64,000 nt of DNA from Pseudogulbenkiania sp. (GCA_018260425.1 JAGLBD010000002.1:101478-165477); one strand, 5' to 3'; shown: positions 32,510-42,519, counted from the first letter of the stretch. Program-made: numbers and translations. Notes: generated by a model from the letters alone, not told the origin.

Positions 32510-34879
32510 TCAGTACTTACCGCGAATGGTCAGCATGACATTGCGCGGTTCGCCGTAGAAGTTGTAAATATTGGGGGTTCCCACCGAGGCGTAGTAGCGG
32601 GTATCAAACAGGTTGTTGATATTCAGTGCCACGTTGTAGTGCTTGTTGACCTGATAGCCGATACGCGCATTGGCAACCACGTAGCCACTGTTCACCACCT
32701 CGTCCGACCAGCCGCGCGAGCTTTGAGCCCGGCTCTGGGCAATTACCCCGGCACCAGCGGAAACGCCCTTGAGCCAGTTGGTATCGGCGAAGGTGTAGTT
32801 ACCCCACAGCTTGAACTGGTTGCGCGGAGTCTGGATCGAGTACGTTTTGCCCTGATTACTCCGATCGGACAGGTAGGCCGTGGTCATGTAGGTGTAACCG
32901 GCAGTGATATCAAAGCGGCTAGTGACCTTGCCCTGCACTTCCAGCTCCACCCCTTTGGACTCGACTTCTCCGGCATTCAGGTAGAAGTTGGAAGTAGGGT
33001 AAGCCGGGTCGGCATAAGCACGATTCGTGTCACGGATAGTGAAGAAGGCCAGCGACAGGCCGAGCTTGTCATCCAGAAAATCTCCCTTGGCCCCGATTTC
33101 ATACTGACTGCCCACGCGGGGATCCAGCGTCGAACCATCGGCTTTCTGCTGGGTTTGCGGAACGAAGGTGTCAGCGTAACTGCCGTAGAGCGTGATTTGC
33201 TGATTGAGGTCATACAACAGACCGGCATACGGTGTCACCCGGTTGCTGGCCTTGGCGCCGTCCTTCCAGTCAGTGGCGGCAGATGGCGCAATGGAATGCG
33301 ATTTGGCCAGGAAGGTGGTGGTACGCCCGCCCAGCACGAGCGTGGCGGCATCGCTCAGATGCAGGCGTGTCTGGGCATAGAAGCCGCTTTGCCGGGTAGT
33401 GCTCTCGCTGCCCGAGGAGTAATTGATGACCGGCTCGGGCACGCGGCTGACATCACCATAGCGAATGCCACTATAGCCAGGCCCACGCCCGGATTGCCCC
33501 TTGCTGTTGTACTCATCCACCGTGTAGCCAAGCAGTACGTCATGCTTGCGCCCCCATAGTTGCATCGGGCCGGACACGTTCAGGTCCCAGCCATCGCGGG
33601 TGTATTCGTAATCACCACGCATCGAGCTGTAACTGAGGGTATTGGTGAGCGGATTGAGCGCAGACGAGGTGTAAGCATATTTGTAGTACATGTCCTGCAC
33701 GCGGTGATTCACATTCAGCCTGGCAGTCCATTCGTTGGTGAATGTGTGTTCGAGTGCGGCAGACAGCTCTTGCGTCGTGTAGCGGGTACGTCCCCAGTCT
33801 GGCGCATAGAAGGTGGATGGGGAGACTTTCTGCAGCTGATAATGGCCACTGCTATCGGTCGTGCTATAGGTCGGCAAACCGGACCACGGGTTCTTCACCG
33901 TCTGATTCTGCCCGGTATAGCTGATGTCAATCGTGGTTTGCGGGCTCAGTTCAAAGCGCAGGGCTCCGGAGACCAACCATTTTTTGCTGTGGGTATGGTC
34001 ATAGAAATAATCGCGATCTTCGCCACTGGCAATCAGGCGGCCCTGCACGCTACCGCTTTCATTGAGCGCCCCGGTCACATCGCCCATCAGGCGATGGTTG
34101 TTCCACGACCCGACACTCGCCTCCCAACTGACGGCAACATCTTTCTGCGGTTTCTTCTTGACCAGATTGACGATGCCACCGGGCTCCCCTACCCCACGCA
34201 ACAGGCCGGCCGGACCGCGCAACACTTCGAGTCGTTCATAGAGCGGCAGGTCGAATTGATGCGACGGTGACAGACCGTTATAGGACGTCACCCCGTCATA
34301 CATCACCCCGACCGAGTTATAGCCGCGAATCAGATACTGGTTGCTCAGCGTGTCATTGGCAATCACCGTTACCCCGGTAGCCTGTTGCATGGCGTCGGCC
34401 ACCGTGGTCATGTGCTGGTCTTCGATCTGCTGCTTGCCAACCACCGATACCGAATTGGCAATTTCACGCAGGCTGACCGCTTTTTTGCCAAAGAGAGAGG
34501 CTTTGTCAGCCTTGTAGCGCACAACGGCCGGTGCCTTGACCACAACCTCCGGCATGACCGGCACATCGACGGCCTTGGCAGCCTTGACGATGAGGTAACT
34601 GCCCGAGTCGGTTTTACGGGCCTGCAAGCCACAGCCCTGCAATAGCCGGGCCAGTGCCTCCTCGGGTGCCATGCGACCGGTCAGGCCACCGGTCTGCAGG
34701 CCTTGCAACTCGCTGCCGGAAAACAGCAGCTGCAAGCCGGTCTGCCCGGACAGACCGGTCAGGGCTGACGCCAGACTCTGCGGCGGAATAGCGACCACCA
34801 CATCCTGCGCCTGGGCAGCCGTGGAGAACAGGGCGGCAATCAGCACCGCGAGACCTACACCTTGTTTAACGTTCTTCAT
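32510..34879 (-). CDS. TonB-dependent outer-membrane receptor with STN signalling domain
   Basis: A 789-residue siderophore-type receptor. It has a signal peptide (ending AAQAQ), then a secretin/TonB N-terminal domain (residues about 28-100, IPPQSLASALTGLSGQTGLQ). The plug domain carries LREIANSVSVVGKQQIED and LEVLRGPAGLLRG with GEPGGIVNLVKKKP, and the beta-barrel ends in an aromatic-rich strand (NVMLTIRGKY). The STN domain usually signals to an anti-sigma factor, but no sigma/anti-sigma pair lies in this window. Linkage to MbnP/MbnH suggests a copper-chelate or metallophore ligand (inference). Confidence 0.9.
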   Translation of the reverse strand: MKNVKQGVGLAVLIAALFSTAAQAQDVVVAIPPQSLASALTGLSGQTGLQLLFSGSELQGLQTGGLTGRMAPEEALARLLQGCGLQARKTDSGSYLIVKAAKAVDVPVMPEVVVKAPAVVRYKADKASLFGKKAVSLREIANSVSVVGKQQIEDQHMTTVADAMQQATGVTVIANDTLSNQYLIRGYNSVGVMYDGVTSYNGLSPSHQFDLPLYERLEVLRGPAGLLRGVGEPGGIVNLVKKKPQKDVAVSWEASVGSWNNHRLMGDVTGALNESGSVQGRLIASGEDRDYFYDHTHSKKWLVSGALRFELSPQTTIDISYTGQNQTVKNPWSGLPTYSTTDSSGHYQLQKVSPSTFYAPDWGRTRYTTQELSAALEHTFTNEWTARLNVNHRVQDMYYKYAYTSSALNPLTNTLSYSSMRGDYEYTRDGWDLNVSGPMQLWGRKHDVLLGYTVDEYNSKGQSGRGPGYSGIRYGDVSRVPEPVINYSSGSESTTRQSGFYAQTRLHLSDAATLVLGGRTTTFLAKSHSIAPSAATDWKDGAKASNRVTPYAGLLYDLNQQITLYGSYADTFVPQTQQKADGSTLDPRVGSQYEIGAKGDFLDDKLGLSLAFFTIRDTNRAYADPAYPTSNFYLNAGEVESKGVELEVQGKVTSRFDITAGYTYMTTAYLSDRSNQGKTYSIQTPRNQFKLWGNYTFADTNWLKGVSAGAGVIAQSRAQSSRGWSDEVVNSGYVVANARIGYQVNKHYNVALNINNLFDTRYYASVGTPNIYNFYGEPRNVMLTIRGKY

Positions 34880-35381
34880 CCTGGTTTCTTTGTTTTACGT
34901 GTTCACAACGGATAAAGGGAAGACGAAACATCAGCGTGCCCCCAGACAGGATTCAGCAAATGTTTTACACACCGGCGCCATGCCTATCAGAGAAGGACAT
35001 AAACGTGGATAACATCGAATGAATATGACGCATTCCCAATTCGCACATCATAAGGTGCCGGCCGGCGGCTCCACCATGTGGCAAATTGTCACAGGCGGAC
35101 CGCCTGCTTGCGGCCATGGAAGCCAACAAAACGCCACACAAAGAGTGATCAGGAAGGGGCTTGAGCACGCCGCAGCATCAACTGGAAGCCTCCAGACCCG
35201 GGGGCGCAAAACAGGTCACAGAGCGTGAATATTCCGTTACCGACGGTGCGGCCTGTTTTCGGGTGAACTGGCCAGGGGCGAATGGTCAGTCATCATGACC
35301 GGGGGAATGTTATAACGGGCAATACACGCTTGATGGCGAGAGCCGGAGCAGGCCGAATGGCGTAGGGAAATGCAGAAAACG
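34880..35381. other. Intergenic region upstream of the TonB receptor
   Basis: About 500 bases that hold the receptor promoter. Short ORFs here lack ribosome binding sites or family resemblance. No clear Fur box was recognised by eye. Confidence 0.4.
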
Positions 35382-35410
35382 AAAAAGCCCCGACAAGGTC
35401 AGGGCTTTTT
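35382..35410 (-). terminator. Terminator of the tRNA-Ser gene
   Basis: AAAAAGCCC and GGGCTTTTT arms around a short GACaagGTC stem, ten bases beyond the tRNA 3' end. Confidence 0.82.
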
Positions 35411-35420
35411 CGAAGTATTC

Positions 35421-35511
35421 TGGCGGAGAGGGGGGGATTCGAACCCCCGTTAGGGTATTACCCTAAACACGCTTTCCAGGCGTGCGACTTAAACCACTCA
35501 TCCACCTCTCC
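35421..35511 (-). tRNA. tRNA-Ser (GGA anticodon)
   Basis: On the minus strand GGAGAGGTGGATGAG starts a class-II tRNA with a long variable arm, anticodon loop CTGGAAA (anticodon GGA), T arm GGGGGTTCGAATCCCCC and encoded CCA. Acceptor arms GGAGAGG/CCTCTCC pair perfectly. Confidence 0.95.
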
Positions 35512-35569
35512 AGAACGTCTCTGGCGTCGTTTGCGTTTCGTCGTCAGAGGCTGCGCAGTATATAATCCA

Positions 35570-36697
35570 CTAGGGTTGTTGGCAAGCGTTTTTGTAAGCA
35601 GAATGTGAAAAAAGTTGCTGAAGGTAGCTATCCACGCCACTTCTTTCCCGCTCAAGCCAATGGTAAACCGCTGATCGAAAACGAGTATCCTGCAAAAAAT
35701 GCGCTGAAAAAGTTTTTACCGGTTCAAAGCCCCGCGCCAGCTTGTGCTCCCCTTGAGCCCCCCCTTCGAAGCAACTCAGCCCGTGACGAATCGCGTATTC
35801 AATGCCCTGGTAGTAGCATAATTCAAAGTGCAGACAGGAAATTTCCTCGATCGCTCCCCAATAGCGGCCATGCAAACGGTCCCCATCGCTCAGACACAGA
35901 CTGGCCGCCACCGGAACACCGTCCCGTTTTGCCAGAAACATCACCATGTGCCGGGCCATCGTCGCCCCAACCTGCAGAAAAAAGGCTTGTGACAAATAAG
36001 GCGATGAACGGTGCTCCCGATAGGTGCGCTGGTAACACTGAAAGAAGAATGTCCAGATCTCAGGGGTAATCGCCTCACCGTCCAGCACCTCGATAGTCAC
36101 GCCGGACGCTTCGACCTTGCGGCGCTCCTGACGGATTTTCTTGCGCTTGTCCCGCTCCAGCGCCTCCAGAAAATCATGCATATCGCCATAGCCGCGATTG
36201 AACCAATGGAACTGAACACCGCGGCGCAACAACCAGCCGGCATTATCGAACACCCTGCTACCGTCTTCATCGACAAACAGCACATGGGCCGAGGATAAGC
36301 CCGATTCGGCCACCCGCTGCTCGATACCTTGAATCAAGGCCGGATGATTCGCCGCCGGACCCAGCAAGCGCCGGCCACTGACCGGGGTGAACGGAATCGC
36401 CACCACCAGCTTGGGGTAGTAATGCATGCCGACACGCTCCCAGGCATCGGCCCAGGCCCAATCGAAGACATACTCGCCCCAGGAATGCTGTTTGAGATAG
36501 GCCGGCACGACCGCCTCGATCCCCTCACGCTCCAGCACCAACGGCATGGGCTGCCACCCCGTGTCGCCGCCAACGCAACCGCACTCCTCCAATGCTGTCA
36601 GCCAGGCATGAGACAGCAAAGCGCTCTCCTCCGCCAAGCGATCCCACTCACTGGCGGGAAGACTGCCCACCGAAGGATGCCAGACCCGGTTCACCAC
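35570..36697 (-). CDS. DUF482 / GNAT-fold acyltransferase-like protein
   Basis: A 375-residue cytoplasmic protein of the COG3146/DUF482 family, a FemAB/GNAT-type acyl-transfer fold. Recognisable parts are LPASEWDRLAEESALLSHAWL at the N-terminus and GEYVFDWAWADAWERVGMHYYPKLV in the centre. ERDKRKKIRQERRK and CFEGGAQGEHKLARGFEPV follow in the C-terminal half. A GTG start at 36697 is preferred because GGAGG lies six bases before it, so the longer track ORF is rejected. It is divergent from nadE. The donor and acceptor are unknown. Confidence 0.8.
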   Translation of the reverse strand: MVNRVWHPSVGSLPASEWDRLAEESALLSHAWLTALEECGCVGGDTGWQPMPLVLEREGIEAVVPAYLKQHSWGEYVFDWAWADAWERVGMHYYPKLVVAIPFTPVSGRRLLGPAANHPALIQGIEQRVAESGLSSAHVLFVDEDGSRVFDNAGWLLRRGVQFHWFNRGYGDMHDFLEALERDKRKKIRQERRKVEASGVTIEVLDGEAITPEIWTFFFQCYQRTYREHRSSPYLSQAFFLQVGATMARHMVMFLAKRDGVPVAASLCLSDGDRLHGRYWGAIEEISCLHFELCYYQGIEYAIRHGLSCFEGGAQGEHKLARGFEPVKTFSAHFLQDTRFRSAVYHWLERERSGVDSYLQQLFSHSAYKNACQQP

Positions 36698-36774
36698 ACT
36701 CTGCCTCCATCCCTGCCGCACACATCTGGTAAACTTGTCATCATTAATCCGAACCTCCTGGAAGCACGACCAAG

Positions 36775-38367
36775 ATGCGTATCGCGCTCGCACAGTTCAA
36801 TCCCGTTGTTGGCGACATCGCCGGCAATACCCGTAAAATCCTCGACCTGGCCAAGGCAGCCATGGCCGATGGCGCCGACATTCTGGTCACGCCCGAGCTG
36901 GCATTGACCGGCTACCCGCCGGAAGACCTGCTGCTGCGTCCGCACTTCTACCACAGCTGTAATGCCGCCATGGACGAACTACTCGAACTGGACGGCATCA
37001 CACTGGTCATCGGCCACCCGGTACGAATCGGCACCGACTGCTTCAACGCCGCCACGGTACTCCGCGACGGCAACCGCCTGGGCCAGTATCACAAAATGTT
37101 GCTGCCCAATAATGAAGTGTTCGACGAATGCCGTTACTTCACTCCCGGCGCCTCGCCGCTGGTCTTCCCGCACGGCGATATCAATGTCGGGGTACTGATT
37201 TGCGAAGACATCTGGTCTGTCGATCCCGCTTCAGAACTGGCCGATGCCGGGGCTGATCTCATTGTGGTGCTGAATGCCTCGCCATTCCACCGCAACAAGA
37301 TCGAAAGTCGTCATCAGGTCGTGAAATACCGTATCGAAGAAACCGGCCTGCCCGTTGCCTACGTCAACCTCACCGGCGGTCAGGACGAACTGGTGTTCGA
37401 TGGCGCGTCTTTTGCGATGAATCGTCAAGGCCAGTGCGTCGCACAAGCCCCCTCCCACGAAGAGGCCTTGCTGTGCATCGACTATGTGGACGGCGACTTC
37501 AGCGCGACGACCCGGGCCACCTTGCCCGATGCACTGGAGAGCGTTTACCGCACGCTGGTGACCGGTGTACGCGACTACATCGGCAAAAACGGGTTTCCCG
37601 GGGTATTGCTCGGCTTGTCCGGTGGTATCGACTCGGCCCTGACGCTGGCCATCGCGGTGGACGCTTTGGGCGCCGACAAGGTACACGCCGTAATGATGCC
37701 GTCCCGCTATACGGCGGACATCAGCGTCGACGACTCACGCGAGATGGTGCGCCGCCTGGGCGTGAAGTACGACGAGATCGCCATCTGGCCCATGTATGAA
37801 GCCTTTACCGCGGCACTGGCCCCCTCCTTCGCCGGCCTCGCGGAAGACACCACCGAAGAAAACCTGCAAGCCCGCATTCGCGGCATGCTGCTGATGGCGC
37901 TGTCCAACAAAACCGGCAAACTGGTACTGACCACCGGCAACAAGTCGGAAATGACGACCGGTTACTGTACCCTGTACGGTGACATGGCGGGCGGATTTGC
38001 CGTGTTGAAAGACGTGGCGAAGACACTGGTTTTCGAGTTGTCGCGCTGGCGCAATCGCGAAGTGGAAATCATTCCGGAGCGTATCATTACCCGTCCTCCT
38101 TCTGCCGAATTGCGCCCGGACCAGACCGACCAGGACAGCCTGCCGCCCTACGAGATTCTGGACGCCATCATGCAGGGCTATATGGAAGAAAACCGCTCGG
38201 CGGAGGAGATCATCGCCGCTGGCTACGCCGAAGCGGATGTACGCAAGGTGGTGCGACTGCTCAAAATCAACGAGTACAAGCGCCGGCAAGCCCCGGTGGG
38301 GCCGCGCATTACCCAGCGCAGCTTCGGCAAGGATTGGCGTTACCCGATCACCAACCGCTTCAGCTGA
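36775..38367 (+). CDS. nadE: Glutamine-dependent NAD+ synthetase
   Basis: A 530-residue cytoplasmic enzyme for the last step of NAD synthesis, amidating nicotinate adenine dinucleotide with ammonia from glutamine. The N-terminal nitrilase-type glutaminase has Glu41 (TPELALTGYPPE), Lys107 (YHKMLLPN) and Cys143 (LICEDIW). The C-terminal synthetase has the ATP P-loop GLSGGIDSALTLAIAV (about 279) and TGNKSEMTTGYCTLYGD. All catalytic residues are present and the length is normal. Its 3' end overlaps the convergent amidase gene by eight bases. Confidence 0.96.
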   Translation: MRIALAQFNPVVGDIAGNTRKILDLAKAAMADGADILVTPELALTGYPPEDLLLRPHFYHSCNAAMDELLELDGITLVIGHPVRIGTDCFNAATVLRDGNRLGQYHKMLLPNNEVFDECRYFTPGASPLVFPHGDINVGVLICEDIWSVDPASELADAGADLIVVLNASPFHRNKIESRHQVVKYRIEETGLPVAYVNLTGGQDELVFDGASFAMNRQGQCVAQAPSHEEALLCIDYVDGDFSATTRATLPDALESVYRTLVTGVRDYIGKNGFPGVLLGLSGGIDSALTLAIAVDALGADKVHAVMMPSRYTADISVDDSREMVRRLGVKYDEIAIWPMYEAFTAALAPSFAGLAEDTTEENLQARIRGMLLMALSNKTGKLVLTTGNKSEMTTGYCTLYGDMAGGFAVLKDVAKTLVFELSRWRNREVEIIPERIITRPPSAELRPDQTDQDSLPPYEILDAIMQGYMEENRSAEEIIAAGYAEADVRKVVRLLKINEYKRRQAPVGPRITQRSFGKDWRYPITNRFS

Positions 38368-39853
38368 TCACCTCCGGGCACCGGTCGAACCACGGCCGGG
38401 CCTTTTCCAGTTGCGCGGCGAGGCGGAACAAGGTTTCTTCCTCGCCGTAGCGTCCAACGCACTGCACGCCCACCGGCAAGCCCGTCTCGCTCCAGAACAA
38501 GGGCACCGACATGGCCGGTTGACCGGAAACATTGAATGGCGGGGTATAGGGCATGCAGGCAAAGACCCGGTTGGCCATCTCGTCCACCACATTCATCCAG
38601 ATGAGCGGTTTACCGCTGCCCAGTCGGCCAAACACCTCCATCATCGCCTGCTCAAAAGGGGTTGATTGCAACGCCCCGACCGGGTGCGGCTCAATGGCCA
38701 GCGTGGGCGTCAGCAGAATATCGTAGGTCTCGAAAAAATGCCCCAAGGCGCGTGTTGCCAGATCAAACTCGCGGCAGGCGGCCACAAAATCCTGCGCCCC
38801 CAGACTTTTGCCGATCAGCCCCAACATCCAGGTTTCCGCTTCAAAATCCGCCATCCGCGGCCTGACCCCCGCCAAACGTGCAGCCCACTCGATGTCCGCC
38901 CGGGTTTCGCAGGCAACAACGGTAAAGAAGGCTTTCAGCAAAGCTTCCGGATTCAGGGGCGGGGTCGCCTCCTCCACATGGTGCCCGAGACTTTCCAGCA
39001 AGGCGGCGGCATCGCCAAGCGCAGCACGGCAGGAGGGCTGAGCCTGCCCACTGCCGATCAAGGGTTGCGCCGTCATGGCGATACGCAACCGCCCCGGTGG
39101 CTGCCCGACCGCCTCCAGAAAACGTCCCCGGGGAGCCGGCGCAACATACGGTGCACCGGCATCCACGCCATGGGTCACATCGAGAAACGCTGCACTGTCC
39201 CGCACCGAACGCGTCAACACGTGTTCTTGCACCAAACCATGCCAGGGAACCCCAAGATCCGGCCCGAGCGGATTACGCCCCCGGGACGGCTTCAAGCCGA
39301 ACAGCCCACAGTACGATGCCGGAATACGAATCGACCCGCCACCATCACCACCGGACGCGGCAGGCACCATCCCGGCCGCGACGGCTGCCGCCGAGCCGCC
39401 ACTTGATCCACCCGAGGTCAAGGCAGGATTCCAAGGATTACGCACCGCCCCACCCACCTTGGGTTCGGTATACGGGGTCAATCCCAACTCGGGCGTCGAG
39501 GTTCGTCCGGCGATGACCAATCCGGCAGCACGAAAACGCTTTACCAACTCGCTGTCTCGAGGGGCCCGGATCGATTGCAACAAACGGTTGCCCGCTCCGA
39601 TAGGCTGCCCCTGGCAAGTTGCGAGCAATTCCTTGAGTAAAAAGGGCACACCGCGGAACACCCCGTCCGGCAAGCCGCGGGCAATCTGTTGACGGGCCTC
39701 TTCTGCATACAGACGGTTTACCGCATTGACCTGAGGATTGCACCGGCCAATTTCAGCCAAGGCCGTTTCGAGCAGCTCTTCGGCAGAGACATCCCGGTTC
39801 CGGATTAGCTCGGCCAGTTCCAGAGCATCATAGCGACGATAGTCTTGCAGCAT
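38360..39853 (-). CDS. Amidase signature family hydrolase
   Basis: A 497-residue amidase. The Ser-cisSer-Lys triad is visible: Lys in VPFLLKELLA, the cis-Ser in SGGDGGGSIRIPAS and the nucleophile in the TSGGSSGGSAAAVAAGM block. The start at 39853 (MLQDYRRYDALELAELI) fits the family. No GatC or GatB neighbours are present, so a catabolic amidase on aliphatic or aryl amides is likelier than GatA. Substrate unknown. Confidence 0.9.
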   Translation of the reverse strand: MLQDYRRYDALELAELIRNRDVSAEELLETALAEIGRCNPQVNAVNRLYAEEARQQIARGLPDGVFRGVPFLLKELLATCQGQPIGAGNRLLQSIRAPRDSELVKRFRAAGLVIAGRTSTPELGLTPYTEPKVGGAVRNPWNPALTSGGSSGGSAAAVAAGMVPAASGGDGGGSIRIPASYCGLFGLKPSRGRNPLGPDLGVPWHGLVQEHVLTRSVRDSAAFLDVTHGVDAGAPYVAPAPRGRFLEAVGQPPGRLRIAMTAQPLIGSGQAQPSCRAALGDAAALLESLGHHVEEATPPLNPEALLKAFFTVVACETRADIEWAARLAGVRPRMADFEAETWMLGLIGKSLGAQDFVAACREFDLATRALGHFFETYDILLTPTLAIEPHPVGALQSTPFEQAMMEVFGRLGSGKPLIWMNVVDEMANRVFACMPYTPPFNVSGQPAMSVPLFWSETGLPVGVQCVGRYGEEETLFRLAAQLEKARPWFDRCPEVIS

Positions 39854-40012
39854 GGCACCCACCGCGAAATGAAATGACAAAAGGATAGTACGCCGGACAT
39901 CACGGACTGCCAAGTCGATCCCGCCTTGACCCTGCCCACCACCGGATGGATACTTGGGTGTTGCCAATCTTTAGCGCCGTCCCGCCCCACGGGGCTCTGG
40001 CGTACCCCGGAA

Positions 40013-40621
40013 ATGAAACGACTGTTGACTGTCCTGATCGCGGCGGCTCTGCCGCTGACGGCAAATGCTGCTGCCATTCCCCAATTAAAAGCCTTCGTGG
40101 CCGGAACCACGACGCTGTCTGCCGGTTTCCATCAGGTGGTCACCGCCAAGAACAAGCATGACGAAGCCAATGGCACGCTGGAAATCTCCCGCCCCGGACG
40201 GTTTCGCTGGAATTACGCCAAACCCTACGAGCAACTGATCGTGGGTGACGGCAAGCGCTTGTGGATCTACGACAAGGAACTGGCGCAAGTCACGACACGC
40301 TCCCTTGATGCGGCACTGGGCTCCAGCCCGGCAGCCTTGCTGGCCGGAAGCAATGCCATCGAGCGTGACTACACCCTGCGCGAAGCAGGACGTCAGGGGG
40401 ATGTGGACTGGCTCAGCGCCTCCCCGAAAAAGTCGGAAAACACCTTCAACGCCATCCGCATGGGCTTCAAGGCCAATACGCTGGTGGAAATGGAGCTGAC
40501 CGACAGTTTCGGCAACACCACACGCATTACCTTCGCGAATCTGAAGAAAAACCCGGCATTGCCAAGCGGCATTTTCAGTTTCACCCCGCCCAAGGGCGTG
40601 GATGTCCTGACCACGCAATAA
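40013..40621 (+). CDS. lolA: Outer-membrane lipoprotein carrier LolA
   Basis: A 202-residue periplasmic carrier that shuttles lipoproteins from LolCDE to LolB. It has a signal peptide (RLLTVLIAAALPLTANA), then the LolA beta-barrel half with GTLEISRPGRFRWNYAKPYEQ and VGDGKRLWIYDKELAQV. The start at 40013 defines a proper signal peptide; the longer track frame does not. It is followed by rarA after ten bases, the usual neighbour in many proteobacteria. Confidence 0.93.
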   Translation: MKRLLTVLIAAALPLTANAAAIPQLKAFVAGTTTLSAGFHQVVTAKNKHDEANGTLEISRPGRFRWNYAKPYEQLIVGDGKRLWIYDKELAQVTTRSLDAALGSSPAALLAGSNAIERDYTLREAGRQGDVDWLSASPKKSENTFNAIRMGFKANTLVEMELTDSFGNTTRITFANLKKNPALPSGIFSFTPPKGVDVLTTQ

Positions 40622-40631
40622 GCAGACTATC

Positions 40632-41939
40632 GTGCAAGACCTGTTCGCCACCGAACCCCAAAAGCCGCTGGCCGAGGCCTTGCGCCCGGCCCGCCTGAGC
40701 GATGTCATTGGCCAGAGCCACTTACTGGGCCCGGGCAAACCCTTGCGACTCGCCTTCGACTCGGGACACCCCCACTCGATGATCCTGTGGGGCCCTCCCG
40801 GCGTGGGCAAAACCACCCTGGCCCGTCTGACGGCCCAGGCGTTTGATTGCGAATTCATCGCCCTGTCGGCCGTGCTGTCCGGCGTCAAGGATATCCGCGA
40901 GTCGATGGATCAGGCCCAGCGCACCCTCAATCGCAACGGCCGGCACACCCTGCTGTTTGTCGACGAGATTCACCGCTTCAACAAAAGCCAGCAGGATGCC
41001 CTGTTGCCGTTTGTCGAATCGGGTCTGGTGACCTTCATTGGCGCCACCACGGAAAACCCTTCGTTCGAGGTCAACTCGGCCTTACTCTCCCGCGCCCAGG
41101 TATACGTGCTCAAATCGCTCAGCGAGGCCGAACTCAAACAGTTGCTGACGCGGGCACGGGAGATGGCACTCCCCGGCCTCGAGTTCGAAGAGCTGGCCAT
41201 CGACACACTGGTCGGCTATGCCGATGGCGATGCCCGCCGCTTGTTGAATTTGCTGGAGCAGTGTCGCACGGCGGCTCACGCCAGCCAACAGAACCATATC
41301 GATGCCGCCTTTATTGAAAATGCCCTGACGCTGAATGCCCGGCGCTTCGATAAAGGCGGTGACAATTTCTACGACCAGATCTCGGCCCTGCATAAATCGG
41401 TTCGGGGCTCGAATCCGGATGCCGCGCTCTACTGGCTGTGCCGCATGCTGGATGGCGGCGCGGATGCCCGCTATCTGTCACGCCGCATCGTGCGCATGGC
41501 GTGGGAAGATATCGGTCTGGCCGATCCGCGAGCGATGCAGATCGCCAATGACGCCGCGACAACCTATGAACGACTCGGGTCGCCGGAAGGTGAGCTGGCA
41601 CTGGCACAAGCCGTTATCTACCTCGCCGCCGCCGCCAAAAGCAATGCCGGCTACAACGCCTACAATCAGGCACGCGCCTTCGTCAAACAGGATGTGTCCC
41701 GCGAAGTCCCCGTCCATCTGCGCAATGCGCCAACCCGGCTGATGAAGGAACTCGGCTACGGCCATGAGTACCGGTATGCCCATGACGAACCCAATGCCTA
41801 TGCTGCGGGTGAGACCTACCTGCCGGACGGGATGGACGACCCACACTGGTATCAGCCGGTACCAAGAGGCCTGGAAATCAAGATTGGCGAAAAGCTGACC
41901 CTGCTGAAGCAGTGGGATGAAGACGCTGGCAAACAATGA
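40632..41939 (+). CDS. rarA: Replication-associated recombination ATPase RarA (MgsA)
   Basis: A 435-residue AAA+ ATPase acting at stalled replication forks, related to clamp-loader subunits. Walker A is GPPGVGKTTLA (about 54-64), Walker B LLFVDEIHRFNKSQQD, sensor region IGATTENPSFEVNSALLSR, and the C-terminal tetramerisation part NAYNQARAFV and LRNAPTRLMKELGYG. A GTG start follows the lolA stop by ten bases, so the two are probably co-transcribed. The expected next gene serS is displaced by a two-kilobase insertion scar. Confidence 0.95.
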   Translation: MQDLFATEPQKPLAEALRPARLSDVIGQSHLLGPGKPLRLAFDSGHPHSMILWGPPGVGKTTLARLTAQAFDCEFIALSAVLSGVKDIRESMDQAQRTLNRNGRHTLLFVDEIHRFNKSQQDALLPFVESGLVTFIGATTENPSFEVNSALLSRAQVYVLKSLSEAELKQLLTRAREMALPGLEFEELAIDTLVGYADGDARRLLNLLEQCRTAAHASQQNHIDAAFIENALTLNARRFDKGGDNFYDQISALHKSVRGSNPDAALYWLCRMLDGGADARYLSRRIVRMAWEDIGLADPRAMQIANDAATTYERLGSPEGELALAQAVIYLAAAAKSNAGYNAYNQARAFVKQDVSREVPVHLRNAPTRLMKELGYGHEYRYAHDEPNAYAAGETYLPDGMDDPHWYQPVPRGLEIKIGEKLTLLKQWDEDAGKQ

Positions 41940-41984
41940 AATTTTTACATGTCACGCACAAGGCATAACGTGTAGCAGTCCTCC

Positions 41985-42345
41985 GATGTGCACGGCAATC
42001 TGATTCACCCGGTCGTCGGCTATCACGCTCAACACCTGGCGCAGAGAGGCTTCCGGATTGAACCCATTCAGTTTGACCGAACAGATCAGGCTATACATGG
42101 CGGCGGCACTCGGAACAGCGCACGAACAGCATGCGCTGCAACTTGGAGATCAACAGCTGGGGCGATCTATTTCGTGGGCACAGGAAGAGCTGGTTGCCTG
42201 CAGCTGTTCGATTTCGTGAGATCTAGTGGAAACGCTCTCGTGCAGTTGCTGCACCTCCGCCGACATAGACAAGAGCAACGCCTTGAGGGCGGCTTGGTGG
42301 AGTACCACCGACAATGGCCACCTGATGGCTGGTTGTGATGAAATG
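41985..42345 (-). pseudogene. IS66-family transposase (TnpC) remnant
   Basis: On the minus strand the N-terminal part shows ALKALLLSMSAEVQQLHE, like the start of IS66 TnpC. After a gap, the C-terminal part gives MYSLICSVKLNGFNPEASLR then VLSVIADDRVNQIAV, the family's conserved closing segment. The whole catalytic middle is missing. It is a deleted, frame-broken scar between rarA and serS. Confidence 0.75.
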
Positions 42346-42492
42346 TATTGCAAAGTACAGCACTTGCTACTATAATTGAGTCAACAAGATGTTTTAAGAA
42401 GTCCGAGAGCGAGTGCAAGACGGACTTGCTGCCGAAAGGCTCCTGTAAAAAGGACGAAAGAGAATCTCGCAAGACAGACCAGTCTCTGTCAA

Positions 42493-42516
42493 GAAAAGGC
42501 CCTACGGGGCCTTTTT
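42493..42516. terminator. Bidirectional terminator-like hairpin
   Basis: AAAAGGCCC and GGGCCTTTTT arms around a short loop, just downstream of the orphan gene on the minus strand. Confidence 0.8.
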
Positions 42517-42519
42517 CTT

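Noticed and set aside
30380-34879. Full methanobactin biosynthesis operon
   Set aside because: No precursor peptide or MbnB/MbnC-like genes lie in or next to the operon.
35019-35228. 69-codon plus-strand ORF
   Set aside because: No ribosome binding site, no recognisable family, and it lies in the receptor promoter region.
35421-35511. tRNA-Ser as an island attachment site
   Set aside because: No partial duplicate of the tRNA 3' end and no integrase were seen nearby.
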